Source: Noviherbaspirillum aridicola (lineage in GTDB: Bacteria > Pseudomonadota > Gammaproteobacteria > Burkholderiales > Burkholderiaceae_D). From it: a stretch of DNA of 64,000 nt. The position numbers were made by a program, and so were the translations under genes. The stretch spans positions 186,001 through 250,000 of the forward strand of contig NZ_BPMK01000002.1 in NCBI RefSeq assembly GCF_019656455.1. The letters run 5' to 3'. Of this stretch, positions 41,195 through 49,567 are shown one piece after another. The stretch's first letter is position 1. Each line of letters opens with the position of its first letter. The notes below the pieces were generated by a model. That model did no database searches, was not told the origin of the DNA, and worked only from the letters and a program-made list of their open reading frames with translations.

Positions 41195-44100
41195 ATGATT
41201 TCAGATAGTTTGTTGCGCGCGCTCGTACGTGCGCCTGCCGTGCTGGCGCTCATCGCGTCGGCGTCCATCCTTGCCGCGCCCGCCGCGGCCCAGTCCGGCG
41301 CGGGTCGCCTCGTCGGCGGCACGAGCACCGGCGCAACACCGATGCAATGCGGCCCGGCGTCCACCGGCGCCACCTGCGATGCGCCCGCCGTGGCCGCACG
41401 CCAGAGCGGCACGGGAATCGTCACCGGCGGCGGCAACCCGATCAACATCATCACCGGCAACAAGTACCAGCGCGAAGTCGACATGCCGGCGCTGCCCGGC
41501 GTGCTCGGCCTGGAACTGGTCCGTCACTACAACAGCGGCTTTTCCCGGCCCGCCGACGCCAACGGCATCATCGGCCGCGGCTGGCGCCTCTCCTACGAGA
41601 CCGACCTCTTCGTGCGCGGCAACAGCCTGCACATCCTGCAGGCCGACGGCTCGCGCCTGATCTTCCACCGCGATCCCAAAGACCCCGGTACCTGCGCCAG
41701 CGACGACCCCTCGCGCGGCAAAATCACCATCCGCGACACCCCCGAAGGCCCCGAATACACCTGGCACTGGCCGGAAGGCCGGCAACTGCTGTTCAACCCC
41801 CAGGGCCGGCTGGTGCAGATCCTCGCGCCCACCGGCGAATTCGTCTCCCTGCAGCGCGCGCTCAACGGCGACCTGCTCAAGGTCACCGATCCCCAGGGCC
41901 GCAGCCTGCAGCTGCGCTATCTCGACCGCCAGGCCGCCGCCAGGAACGACCGCTACCAGGGCGTGGTCGCCATCGACACCCCGGTCGGGGAATTCCGCTA
42001 CGAGTACGGAAACCAGGCGCCCAGGGGCAGCGACATCCACCCCGACCGCCTGCTGGCCACCCTGGTGCGCGTGCACCTGCCGGCCAGCTACGACCACGAC
42101 AGGAAGCGCCATGCCTGGACCGAGCGCGGCACCACCACCAGCACCGTCACCCGCCACTACCACCACGAAGACCCGAGACACCCGACGCTGCTGACCGGCA
42201 TCAGCGTCAGCGGAACCGGCAGCGACGGCCGCGCGATGCAGGAGCGCGTCTCCACCTATGCCTACGACGCGGCAGGCAAGGGCATTCTCAGCGTCCGGGG
42301 CGAGCCCCTGCGGCACGATGCGCAGGGCAAGCCCGTGCCCGGCACCGGCGTCGGGCAGGTCGGCTTCGACCGCAGCCAACCCGGCGTCACCCGGCTCACC
42401 AACAGCCTCGGCCAGGTCACCGTCTTCCGGCACGCGATCATCGGCGGCGAATACCGGATGCTGGAAGTGCGCGGGCCGGGATGCGACGGCTGCGGCGAGA
42501 CCAATGTGCGCTACGGCTACGACCGGCTTGGGCGCGTGACCGAAACCACCCGGCTCAACGACGAGGGCCTGCCGCTGGAGACCACCCGGATCGAGAGAGA
42601 CGCGCTCGGCCGGCACATCCGTGTCGCAAGACTTCGTCACAGCGACGGCAAACCCGGCAAACCCGACATCCTCGCAAGCTATGACTATCCCCGCGTCAGC
42701 GAGCGCCAGAACGAGCCGTCGTCGATATCGCGGCCGAGCGTCGTGCCCGGCAAGCAGCACACGACCCGGATCAGCTACAACGCCTCAGGACAGCCAGTCC
42801 GCATCGAAGAAACCGGCTGGTCCCCGGGCGCAGGCGGGACGCAGGCGCGTCCGATCGCGCGCGGCACGAGCATCGAGTACATCCGCATCAATGGCCGCAG
42901 CCTGCCCGTCGCCCTGCGACAGGACGGCGAAACCGGCGAACGCATCCGCATTGAATACGATGCGCGCGGCAGCTACCCTGTGAAGATCATGACTGCGGAC
43001 GGCGACAGCACCGAAATCCTCGACCGTGCAGTGGATGGCCGGGCGCGCAGGCTGCGCGTGCGCGACGGCGAGCGAAGCACGCTCGTCGCCATCGACTATC
43101 TTGCCAGCGGGCAGATCAAAAGCATTACCCGGACCGCCGACTCTCCCGGCCAGAACGCCGCCGAGCGGCGACTCGGCGCGCAGTACGATGCCCTCGCAAG
43201 GCTTACCGAACTGCGCCTGCCTGCCCAGGTGCTGCGCATGCTTCCCGGCGGCGACTCCGCCACCGCGCAGCCGCCCGCTCAGCTTGCCGCGAGCCGGGAG
43301 CCGATGGCGGAGCGCCTCGTTTTTGGGACCGGCGAAGCGGGCAGCGCGGCCGAGCGCGAAGTGACAGAGATCGCCCTGCACGGCCCGGCCGGTGCCGAGC
43401 CTGTCGGCAAGCGCTGGCTCGACGACTTCGGGCGCCTCGTCGCGCTGGAGTATCGCGGCCAGGGCATTTCACGCGCAAGCTACGACGGCGGCAGCGAAAG
43501 ACTGAAGGCCGTCACCGACGGCGCCGGCATCGAGACCCGCCTGTACTACGACCAGCACGGCAAGCCGCGCCTGCTTGAACGCCGTGACCGCACTGGGCAA
43601 GTTCTGGAGCGTATCGAATACAAGCACTCCGGACGCCTGCTCGCCGAGCAGGCAAGATACGGCGCCGACAACAAGGGCAGACCGGACAGCCTCATCCGCA
43701 GAACCTACAACGCCTTCGGTCAGGTCACCGACGAATACCAGCAGTCGGGCGAGTTCGCCTACACCGTGCACCATCGATACGACAGCGAAGGCAGGGTCGC
43801 GAAAACGTGGCTGAGCGAACACACTGCAGGCGCAGTCCAGGCACTTCCGCCGATCCGTTTCCGCTACAGCAGCGACGACGGAGGCAACCACCCCGAAGCC
43901 ATCACAGCCGAATCCGGATGGATGGGCAGCAGGCAGGTCGCGTCGGAGATCAAATGGCTCGCGCCAGTGCACTCCAATGGGCAAGACCTTTCGCCCGACA
44001 GGATCGCATCGGTCGCCGCCGGCTGGCGATTCGGCAACGGTCTCGTCGCCAGGAGCGAGTACCAGCAGAACAAGGCGCCGGCACTTCCATGGACACTGCT

Positions 44101-46585
44101 CGCCCATCACGACGGCATACACGCCCACGCGATTACCAGCGATGCCACAGGCCGCATCCTCGCCGCAAGCCGCCAGGCCCGCGAGCTGCGCGGTACCCGG
44201 GCCGGCACGCCGTCCTCACCGTCCACCGCGTCAGGCACGCCTGCCATTCCAACCGCCACAAGCAAGACCGCACTCCCGCCGTCTCCCGCCGCGGTCGAAG
44301 CCGAATTCGACCCCGCCGGCCGCCGGCGCACATACCGCCACAACGCCCAGGACTACGAACTGACCTGGTCGGCAGCCGGTGAACTGGCAGCGCTGCGCGA
44401 TCGCGACCAGCCAATCGCGACCTACCTGTACGACGCCGAGGGCAGACGCATTGCGAAGACAGTGACCGGCCAACCGGCCGCCAGCCGCCGCTTCATCTAC
44501 AGCGGCAAACGGCTCATTGCCGAAGCCGACGGCGCAGGCAAGATCATCAGGCAATACATCCATCTCGGCTGGCGTCCGATCGCCTGGATGGAACCCGCCC
44601 GCGGCGTCGTCGAGCGTGCCCGCGAGTACATCACCGGCCCCAGGCTCGTCTATCTCCACACCGACCACCGCGGCGCCGTCACGGCCGCCACAGACGATGA
44701 AAAATCCATCCTGTGGTCGGCCCAACTCGACGACCGAGGCAATACCAGCCCAGCCGCAGGACAAGGTCAGACCTTCGAACAACCGCTACGCCTGGTCAAT
44801 CAGTACGCCGACGCGGAGAGCGGCCTGCACTACAACCTCGCCCGCTACTACGACCCTGCAACCGGAGCATTCCTCAGCCCCGATCCGGCCGGCTTCGATG
44901 CCGGCTATCTCGACCTCTATTCGTATGCGAACGGGGACATGCTGAACCTCGTGGATCCGGATGGGTGGGCGACGATCACCTACTACCTGATAGACACGGC
45001 GCGGGACCGCAACCCAAAAACTCCGGGACAGTACCGCTGGGCGTTTTGGATCAGGGACATAGGCATCGAACCAAACTTGAACATCCTCTACGACAGAGAT
45101 GGAAGTTTCGTGAGAACTCCCAATCCTCTGAATGAACGTACTTCCTTCGAGCGCACCTACATGACTTGGAATGAGGAAGCCGTGCCGCGCGGGCCAACCG
45201 TCGAGCAAAGGTTCGTGGACCACTATGTTAACGACATGATTTCTCCAGACAGTTTCAGCATGCATCTGGATGACAGGGCCGCGCTGCAAATACTTGAAGA
45301 CCTGCAACGCCATGGCGACGTAGTCAGGAAGTACTATGGCTGCGCAGGACAGCCAGGAGCGGCGGACACTCAATTCAAACTCGTTCTCCCGCCCGCGAAA
45401 CTGCGCAGCGTCACCCTCTATCCGGGAGGTGTCGCCGGCCAGAACGATTCACCGGAGGGTCGTATAGTCGACCAAGGTATCGACACGCTGACTTGCAAAC
45501 AGGCGATGACTCCGGAAGAAGCGTTTGCAAGATTGAAGACGGCAATTCAGATCAAGGAATCGGGCGGCGCGGATTGTTCAAAAACCGGTTGTCCGGCCGC
45601 TACATGGAATCCGTCTGGAACTCCTGCCAGTTACGGGCCAACTCAATTCGTCGTGGGAACGTTTGTTGATCGACTGCTCGCATTCTCTAAGCCGAAGCGG
45701 CGATTGAAAGGTAGCAATCTAGTGCAGATCACTTTATATGAACTGCAGTCGAAGATGACTAAAACGGAGGAGAGGACACTTGGATTTGCCGATGACTCTG
45801 GTGGAGACACCGGTCTGAAGGACAGGTTAGAGAAAGCTCTATCGCGTGCTGTGCATGTCACGGGTGGCACCTTGAGAGGCAAGAAGATCGTGGGATGGCG
45901 AGATCGGTTAAGGCCTGAGACTCCCATTGAGCCTGCGGATCCGATTGCCGTTGATCAGTTCGCGGAAGAGACGGGTTTCTTGCATAGGCACGGAAGCACG
46001 ACGAGCGAGGCTTACCAGATGTACACAAAAATTGTGAAGTGGCATCAGTTGATTGAAATCTTGCGGCCGATTAGAAGAACTGCACAAGGAAATCCAGACG
46101 AAGCACATGCACTAATTAAGAACGGCCAGCCAGGGATGTACGAACGGTATAAGCGATTACAGCGTGATTTGGGTTTTCAGGATAGGCAACTGAATGCGTA
46201 CATAAAAAATCCAATTTGGAACGAAGGATGGCAGGGTTTCGCGTCTGCAGCAGTACTGACCGACAAAGTTTTGAAGGAGTATCTGATCGGCTCGCCGGAC
46301 GCACTTTTTAAGGATAAGAATCGATTTGACATCGTTTCAGACCGAGAGATTAGATGGAAATACGCGCAATTTCGCGCAACCCATCAGGCGGATGAGGAAC
46401 TTGAGATAGCGATGAGATTAGGGTATTTCCATAACACAGGGAACGAAGCAAAGAACATCTCTGAAGCTCGAAGTCTTAACTATGCAAAGCATCTGGGTGA
46501 GATTTGGAGTCGTGAATCAAAAAACAACCCGTGCGGCGTAAAGAACATAAATCGTTTTGATCTTGATCCAAAGAGAATGAGATGA
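41195..46585 (+). CDS. Secreted Rhs-repeat polymorphic toxin with lysozyme-like C-terminal domain
   Basis: 1,796 residues. A Sec signal peptide (LALIASASILAAPAAAQ) opens it; no PAAR or VgrG-type module is present. A DUF6531-like segment (about 80-150, GNPINIITGNKYQREVDMP) leads into the Rhs/YD-repeat barrel. The Rhs core closes with RLVNQYADAESGLHYNLARYYDPATGAFLSPDPAGF and LVDPDGWA (to about residue 1259). The remaining 537 residues are the variable tail. Within it IQIKESGGADC (Glu1455), SYGPTQFVVGTF and GYFHNTGNEAKN...YAKHLGEIW echo the ESxF, GLMQ and YNAG...Y motifs of lytic transglycosylases, so peptidoglycan is the likely target. Base composition falls sharply in the tail. The TGA overlaps the next ATG. 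Confidence 0.88.
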   Translation: MISDSLLRALVRAPAVLALIASASILAAPAAAQSGAGRLVGGTSTGATPMQCGPASTGATCDAPAVAARQSGTGIVTGGGNPINIITGNKYQREVDMPALPGVLGLELVRHYNSGFSRPADANGIIGRGWRLSYETDLFVRGNSLHILQADGSRLIFHRDPKDPGTCASDDPSRGKITIRDTPEGPEYTWHWPEGRQLLFNPQGRLVQILAPTGEFVSLQRALNGDLLKVTDPQGRSLQLRYLDRQAAARNDRYQGVVAIDTPVGEFRYEYGNQAPRGSDIHPDRLLATLVRVHLPASYDHDRKRHAWTERGTTTSTVTRHYHHEDPRHPTLLTGISVSGTGSDGRAMQERVSTYAYDAAGKGILSVRGEPLRHDAQGKPVPGTGVGQVGFDRSQPGVTRLTNSLGQVTVFRHAIIGGEYRMLEVRGPGCDGCGETNVRYGYDRLGRVTETTRLNDEGLPLETTRIERDALGRHIRVARLRHSDGKPGKPDILASYDYPRVSERQNEPSSISRPSVVPGKQHTTRISYNASGQPVRIEETGWSPGAGGTQARPIARGTSIEYIRINGRSLPVALRQDGETGERIRIEYDARGSYPVKIMTADGDSTEILDRAVDGRARRLRVRDGERSTLVAIDYLASGQIKSITRTADSPGQNAAERRLGAQYDALARLTELRLPAQVLRMLPGGDSATAQPPAQLAASREPMAERLVFGTGEAGSAAEREVTEIALHGPAGAEPVGKRWLDDFGRLVALEYRGQGISRASYDGGSERLKAVTDGAGIETRLYYDQHGKPRLLERRDRTGQVLERIEYKHSGRLLAEQARYGADNKGRPDSLIRRTYNAFGQVTDEYQQSGEFAYTVHHRYDSEGRVAKTWLSEHTAGAVQALPPIRFRYSSDDGGNHPEAITAESGWMGSRQVASEIKWLAPVHSNGQDLSPDRIASVAAGWRFGNGLVARSEYQQNKAPALPWTLLAHHDGIHAHAITSDATGRILAASRQARELRGTRAGTPSSPSTASGTPAIPTATSKTALPPSPAAVEAEFDPAGRRRTYRHNAQDYELTWSAAGELAALRDRDQPIATYLYDAEGRRIAKTVTGQPAASRRFIYSGKRLIAEADGAGKIIRQYIHLGWRPIAWMEPARGVVERAREYITGPRLVYLHTDHRGAVTAATDDEKSILWSAQLDDRGNTSPAAGQGQTFEQPLRLVNQYADAESGLHYNLARYYDPATGAFLSPDPAGFDAGYLDLYSYANGDMLNLVDPDGWATITYYLIDTARDRNPKTPGQYRWAFWIRDIGIEPNLNILYDRDGSFVRTPNPLNERTSFERTYMTWNEEAVPRGPTVEQRFVDHYVNDMISPDSFSMHLDDRAALQILEDLQRHGDVVRKYYGCAGQPGAADTQFKLVLPPAKLRSVTLYPGGVAGQNDSPEGRIVDQGIDTLTCKQAMTPEEAFARLKTAIQIKESGGADCSKTGCPAATWNPSGTPASYGPTQFVVGTFVDRLLAFSKPKRRLKGSNLVQITLYELQSKMTKTEERTLGFADDSGGDTGLKDRLEKALSRAVHVTGGTLRGKKIVGWRDRLRPETPIEPADPIAVDQFAEETGFLHRHGSTTSEAYQMYTKIVKWHQLIEILRPIRRTAQGNPDEAHALIKNGQPGMYERYKRLQRDLGFQDRQLNAYIKNPIWNEGWQGFASAAVLTDKVLKEYLIGSPDALFKDKNRFDIVSDREIRWKYAQFRATHQADEELEIAMRLGYFHNTGNEAKNISEARSLNYAKHLGEIWSRESKNNPCGVKNINRFDLDPKRMR

Positions 46586-47370
46586 ATCCCTTAGAAAATC
46601 GTAAGAGCAGACAGAACCTCGGATTAATTGCGCTCATCGCGTTATTGATCGCTCTACCGGGTAGACCGGCAGGGGTAGATGCGCGTCGCGCGACGGCAGA
46701 ACCTGAATGGGCGCTTCACCCCCCAGATTGCAAGCGCGACAAGGTGGCGTGGGCGCGCTTTGACCCATATGGAAGATGGATGGACAGTTTTGATAAGAAT
46801 TGGCGAAATGACCTGAAACAGGTTGAACTCTATAAGAAGAATAAAGATGCTTGGCATGCGGCTTGGCTGAAGGAAGACGTGGTTGACACGACTTGGATAG
46901 ATATCGACGGCGACGGTTGGTGCGATGTGATCACATCCGCCCACCGTGAATCCTATACCACGTTTAGCGGAAAACCGATTCTGCTGAAGGAGCCGCGAGG
47001 CATTTACCTGCGAACTAAGGACGGATTCAAATCGATGCTGCCAGGATCGAACACGGGTGAGTTCGAAGGATCGTCCATCACTGTGTACTGGGACTTAAAG
47101 GAGCGGTCGGCTGTTTTGATTAAACGCGTATTCCAGGGAAACCTTATAAGCGCCGGAGACGATCAAGAGAATCAATTTCACTTGCGTCACATGCTTCGGG
47201 GCGCTTTCACAAGTCTCGCAGCTGGCAAGCAGAACGTCTATCAGGACTATTACGTCGAAGTTGAGCCGCTCTTGTACAACGGCGTATTACCCGATGAAGT
47301 TGCGCGGCGGATCTGGGAAGAAGAGGCGCGGCGCGCAGGCGTTCAGGACCTATTCACGTGGTCTAAGTGA
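46582..47370 (+). CDS. Putative periplasmic immunity protein 1 of the Rhs toxin (DGD-CD motif)
   Basis: 262 residues whose ATG overlaps the rhs TGA (ATGA), the usual toxin-immunity coupling. A signal peptide (NLGLIALIALLIALPGRPAGVDA) sends it to the periplasm, where a peptidoglycan-attacking toxin would act. The central motif VDTTWIDIDGDGWCDVIT resembles the Asp-rich calcium-binding loop of FG-GAP/VCBS repeats, with an added Cys-Asp. Two further genes downstream share this motif. No named family is recognised and the immunity role is inferred from position and export. Codon usage is far less GC-rich than in flanking core genes. Confidence 0.65.
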   Translation: MNPLENRKSRQNLGLIALIALLIALPGRPAGVDARRATAEPEWALHPPDCKRDKVAWARFDPYGRWMDSFDKNWRNDLKQVELYKKNKDAWHAAWLKEDVVDTTWIDIDGDGWCDVITSAHRESYTTFSGKPILLKEPRGIYLRTKDGFKSMLPGSNTGEFEGSSITVYWDLKERSAVLIKRVFQGNLISAGDDQENQFHLRHMLRGAFTSLAAGKQNVYQDYYVEVEPLLYNGVLPDEVARRIWEEEARRAGVQDLFTWSK

Positions 47371-48305
47371 CGGATGAGGATGTCATTTTCTTGATGCAAG
47401 ACGAAGAGATAGAAATTTCAAGGAACGGAGGCCGTCGAGACGGCACGTTTTGTCCGGCTCGTCGCGAAGGAAGGCGGAAGTGGGCACCGACGGCGGCGCT
47501 TGTGTTTGTGTCGGCGAGCGCTGCTGCGCCGCTGGAACATGTCGAAGGTGTTGGTTCAGAGATGCACTCGCTCAGGTACGAGAGTTCTGGATGTGGGAAA
47601 TCGTGGCGCAGGAATGATTTGGACAAGTGGTTGAAAACGGACTTTAGTTGGATCCCTGCAAAGAACGAAATGCCGTACTCGGTCGATGGGTCAAGAAATT
47701 ACTTAGTCACCGAAAGGGAGTACGCGGTGGAAGTCGCTGCTTTGAAGGAAGAAATTGGAAAAAACGGGGTTGGTCACTTCAGCTCATTCGATCTGGAGCG
47801 GAGGGTACGTAGTGATCAAATGACTTGGCTCGACATAGATGGCGACCAGTTGTGTGATTTCATTGGCTGGAATTTCACTTATGACGGAGTTGGTGCTCGC
47901 GGTGAACAAGGGGGGACGAAGTACTACGTGTTCTTGCGAAGGGGTGAGGGCTTTAAGCTTGTCGACTATTCCGACAACAGCACTTCGCGCTGGGCGGGGT
48001 CACAGCAGCCTGATGCAATCATCGCTCTTTGGGTGCACGGCGACAACCGCCCGTTCCTAGTCGCCCGGTCTGAACTGAGCTTCATATCCGGGGAAAATAT
48101 CGGCGTCATAGACAAGGTCGACAGCGACCAGGTTCAGTATCGATCCGCGCTTCGTTGGGACGCAAGGCAAGGCAGTTGGGAAAAATTTGATAGTCAGCGC
48201 GCCCGCGATTACGGGTCAGCAATCGCCAGGTTCATGTTGGAGAGTCATCCGCCTGGGGAAACCAGGTGCATCAGCACGCCCCTGCGCTGCGAATTGCCGC
48301 GTTGA
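47367..48305 (+). CDS. Putative immunity-like paralogue 2 (DGD-CD motif)
   Basis: 312 residues from a GTG that overlaps the previous TGA (GTGA); an ATG at 47394 is an alternative. A hydrophobic stretch WAPTAALVFVSASAAA preceded by GRRK looks like a signal peptide but sits about 45-60 residues in, so either the leader is unusually long or the true start is misread; no start codon exists closer to it. The mature part has DQMTWLDIDGDQLCDFIGWN, the same motif as its neighbours with one glycine changed. It also has several cysteines (SSGCGKSW; TRCISTPLRCELPR). No family is recognised. Confidence 0.6.
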   Translation: MTDEDVIFLMQDEEIEISRNGGRRDGTFCPARREGRRKWAPTAALVFVSASAAAPLEHVEGVGSEMHSLRYESSGCGKSWRRNDLDKWLKTDFSWIPAKNEMPYSVDGSRNYLVTEREYAVEVAALKEEIGKNGVGHFSSFDLERRVRSDQMTWLDIDGDQLCDFIGWNFTYDGVGARGEQGGTKYYVFLRRGEGFKLVDYSDNSTSRWAGSQQPDAIIALWVHGDNRPFLVARSELSFISGENIGVIDKVDSDQVQYRSALRWDARQGSWEKFDSQRARDYGSAIARFMLESHPPGETRCISTPLRCELPR

Positions 48306-48381
48306 GATGTTACGAATGTCAGCAGCATCTCCGCATTTGCGCGAGAAAAACATGCTCTAAATTGGAAGGGTCAAACTTGTC

Positions 48382-49098
48382 GTGGACCTTACTGAGTACT
48401 GTGAGAAGCTCGAAGTTCCTCGAGAAGAATTAGCTGAGGATCTTGCTCACTATGCCCCGTCACTAGACCTCAAGGTACCGATACACAATAACGTGCCCTG
48501 GTCGGCGATGGAAATTTCTCAGACGCGGCAGGCGCTGGCGGCTGTCGGCTTCGTGCATCGGAGCGGAGAAGAGAGCGCGATTACATGGATGGACTTCGAC
48601 GGAGATGGAAACTGCGACTTGACTGCGACTGTTGGCGCAGGCGGGATGCGCTCGATTGAGAGAATGATGTTTTTTCGTGGTCTCGGCGAAGGAAGGTTCA
48701 GGCTTGTAGGCGCGTTTGCCACGGATATGGAAGCGGAGCTACTACGTATCCCTTACATTCCTGTGCGTATAGCGGGAGAGAGGCTGCCTACACTCATCGT
48801 TATAGGTGAAAGCCAGGGATTCTTCGCTGGCGTAACGCCGGTGGTGGGTTTGATTCATGCGATTCGGGATTCTCGAAAGGAGACCATCACCCGTCGAAGA
48901 GCCCTGTTAGCCGAGTTCTTGAAACGCTTTGCGGAGCGTACCCCAGAATCGCAAGTTAGGCGAAGCGTGGATTGCCTCGCGAAAATAAAATTCCCAAAGG
49001 CGCGTAGCAAGCCTTTCTGTAGAGGAGGACGGCCCGACGATTTTCCAGCTCTCGCTCCATTTCTGGCGCCCTTTCCATCATCTCAACCCAAATCCTGA
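48382..49098 (+). CDS. Putative immunity-like paralogue 3, apparently lacking a signal peptide
   Basis: 238 residues from a GTG with GGAAGGG some 13 bases upstream. It carries SAITWMDFDGDGNCDLTATVG, the third copy of the shared motif, and VVGLIHAIRD further on. There is no hydrophobic leader. Upstream in the same frame an ATG at 48307 opens 17 codons that end in TAA, so the 5' end may have been lost or altered. It may be a decaying copy, or a cytoplasmic variant. Low GC like the two preceding genes. Confidence 0.55.
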   Translation: MDLTEYCEKLEVPREELAEDLAHYAPSLDLKVPIHNNVPWSAMEISQTRQALAAVGFVHRSGEESAITWMDFDGDGNCDLTATVGAGGMRSIERMMFFRGLGEGRFRLVGAFATDMEAELLRIPYIPVRIAGERLPTLIVIGESQGFFAGVTPVVGLIHAIRDSRKETITRRRALLAEFLKRFAERTPESQVRRSVDCLAKIKFPKARSKPFCRGGRPDDFPALAPFLAPFPSSQPKS

Positions 49099-49110
49099 AA
49101 GACCTACACC

Positions 49111-49323
49111 ATGCGCCTCCTCATCGCCCTAATACTCCCCTGGCTGACCTTCTTCACCATCGGCCGCCCGTTCGCAGGCATTATCTGCTTCATCCTTCAA
49201 GTCACTCTGATAGGCTGGGTCCCCGCGACGATCTGGGCGGTCTATTCACTCAGCCAGTACAAGACGGACAAGAAAATCAAGAAAGCGCTTAAAGCGCATG
49301 CGAATCAGGGACAGGTTTCGTAG
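49111..49323 (+). CDS. Small membrane protein of the Pmp3/YqaE type
   Basis: 70 residues with two hydrophobic segments (LLIALILPWLTFFTIGR and AGIICFILQVTLIGWVPATIWAVYSL), the proteolipid Pmp3 layout with the conserved step GW-PA-IWA-Y. A basic tail (KTDKKIKKALKAHANQ) is cytoplasmic. Pmp3 relatives affect membrane potential and ion stress tolerance. It starts 12 bp after the third immunity-like gene and returns to host-like composition, so it may mark the right border of the toxin island. Confidence 0.7.
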   Translation: MRLLIALILPWLTFFTIGRPFAGIICFILQVTLIGWVPATIWAVYSLSQYKTDKKIKKALKAHANQGQVS

Positions 49324-49534
49324 GAGGGGCGAATTCCTGGTTGAACCGGCGAGAAGGGCAGCGGGACGGCCAGTGCGCCGTCTGCAAAACCCGGCGGGGG
49401 ACACGGGCGCATGCTTCGGCACGAGGGTGTGCTGCCCGGCCAGCCGCCATGACTATTGCGCGAGCGCGGCTGGTTGCCGGACTTTCCCCGCGACCGCCTT
49501 CAAGCGCTTCTCGCATCAGCGCAACAGATCAGAA

Positions 49535-49564
49535 GCAGTAACGGGGCGACACACCCCGTACTGC
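49535..49564 (-). terminator. Strong hairpin just past parC, probable terminator
   Basis: GCAGTAACGGGG and CCCCGTACTGC pair across a CGACACA loop with a single bulged base, starting 4 bp after the parC stop codon. There is only a weak T-run on the minus strand, so termination would rest mainly on the stem. It is the only clear structure in the 244-bp gap between parC and the Pmp3-like gene. Confidence 0.45.
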
Positions 49565-49567
49565 CGC

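Noticed and set aside
41195-46585. Rhs protein as a type VI secretion effector.
   Set aside because: There is no PAAR or VgrG-like module and no Hcp, VgrG or adaptor gene nearby; a Sec signal peptide is present instead.
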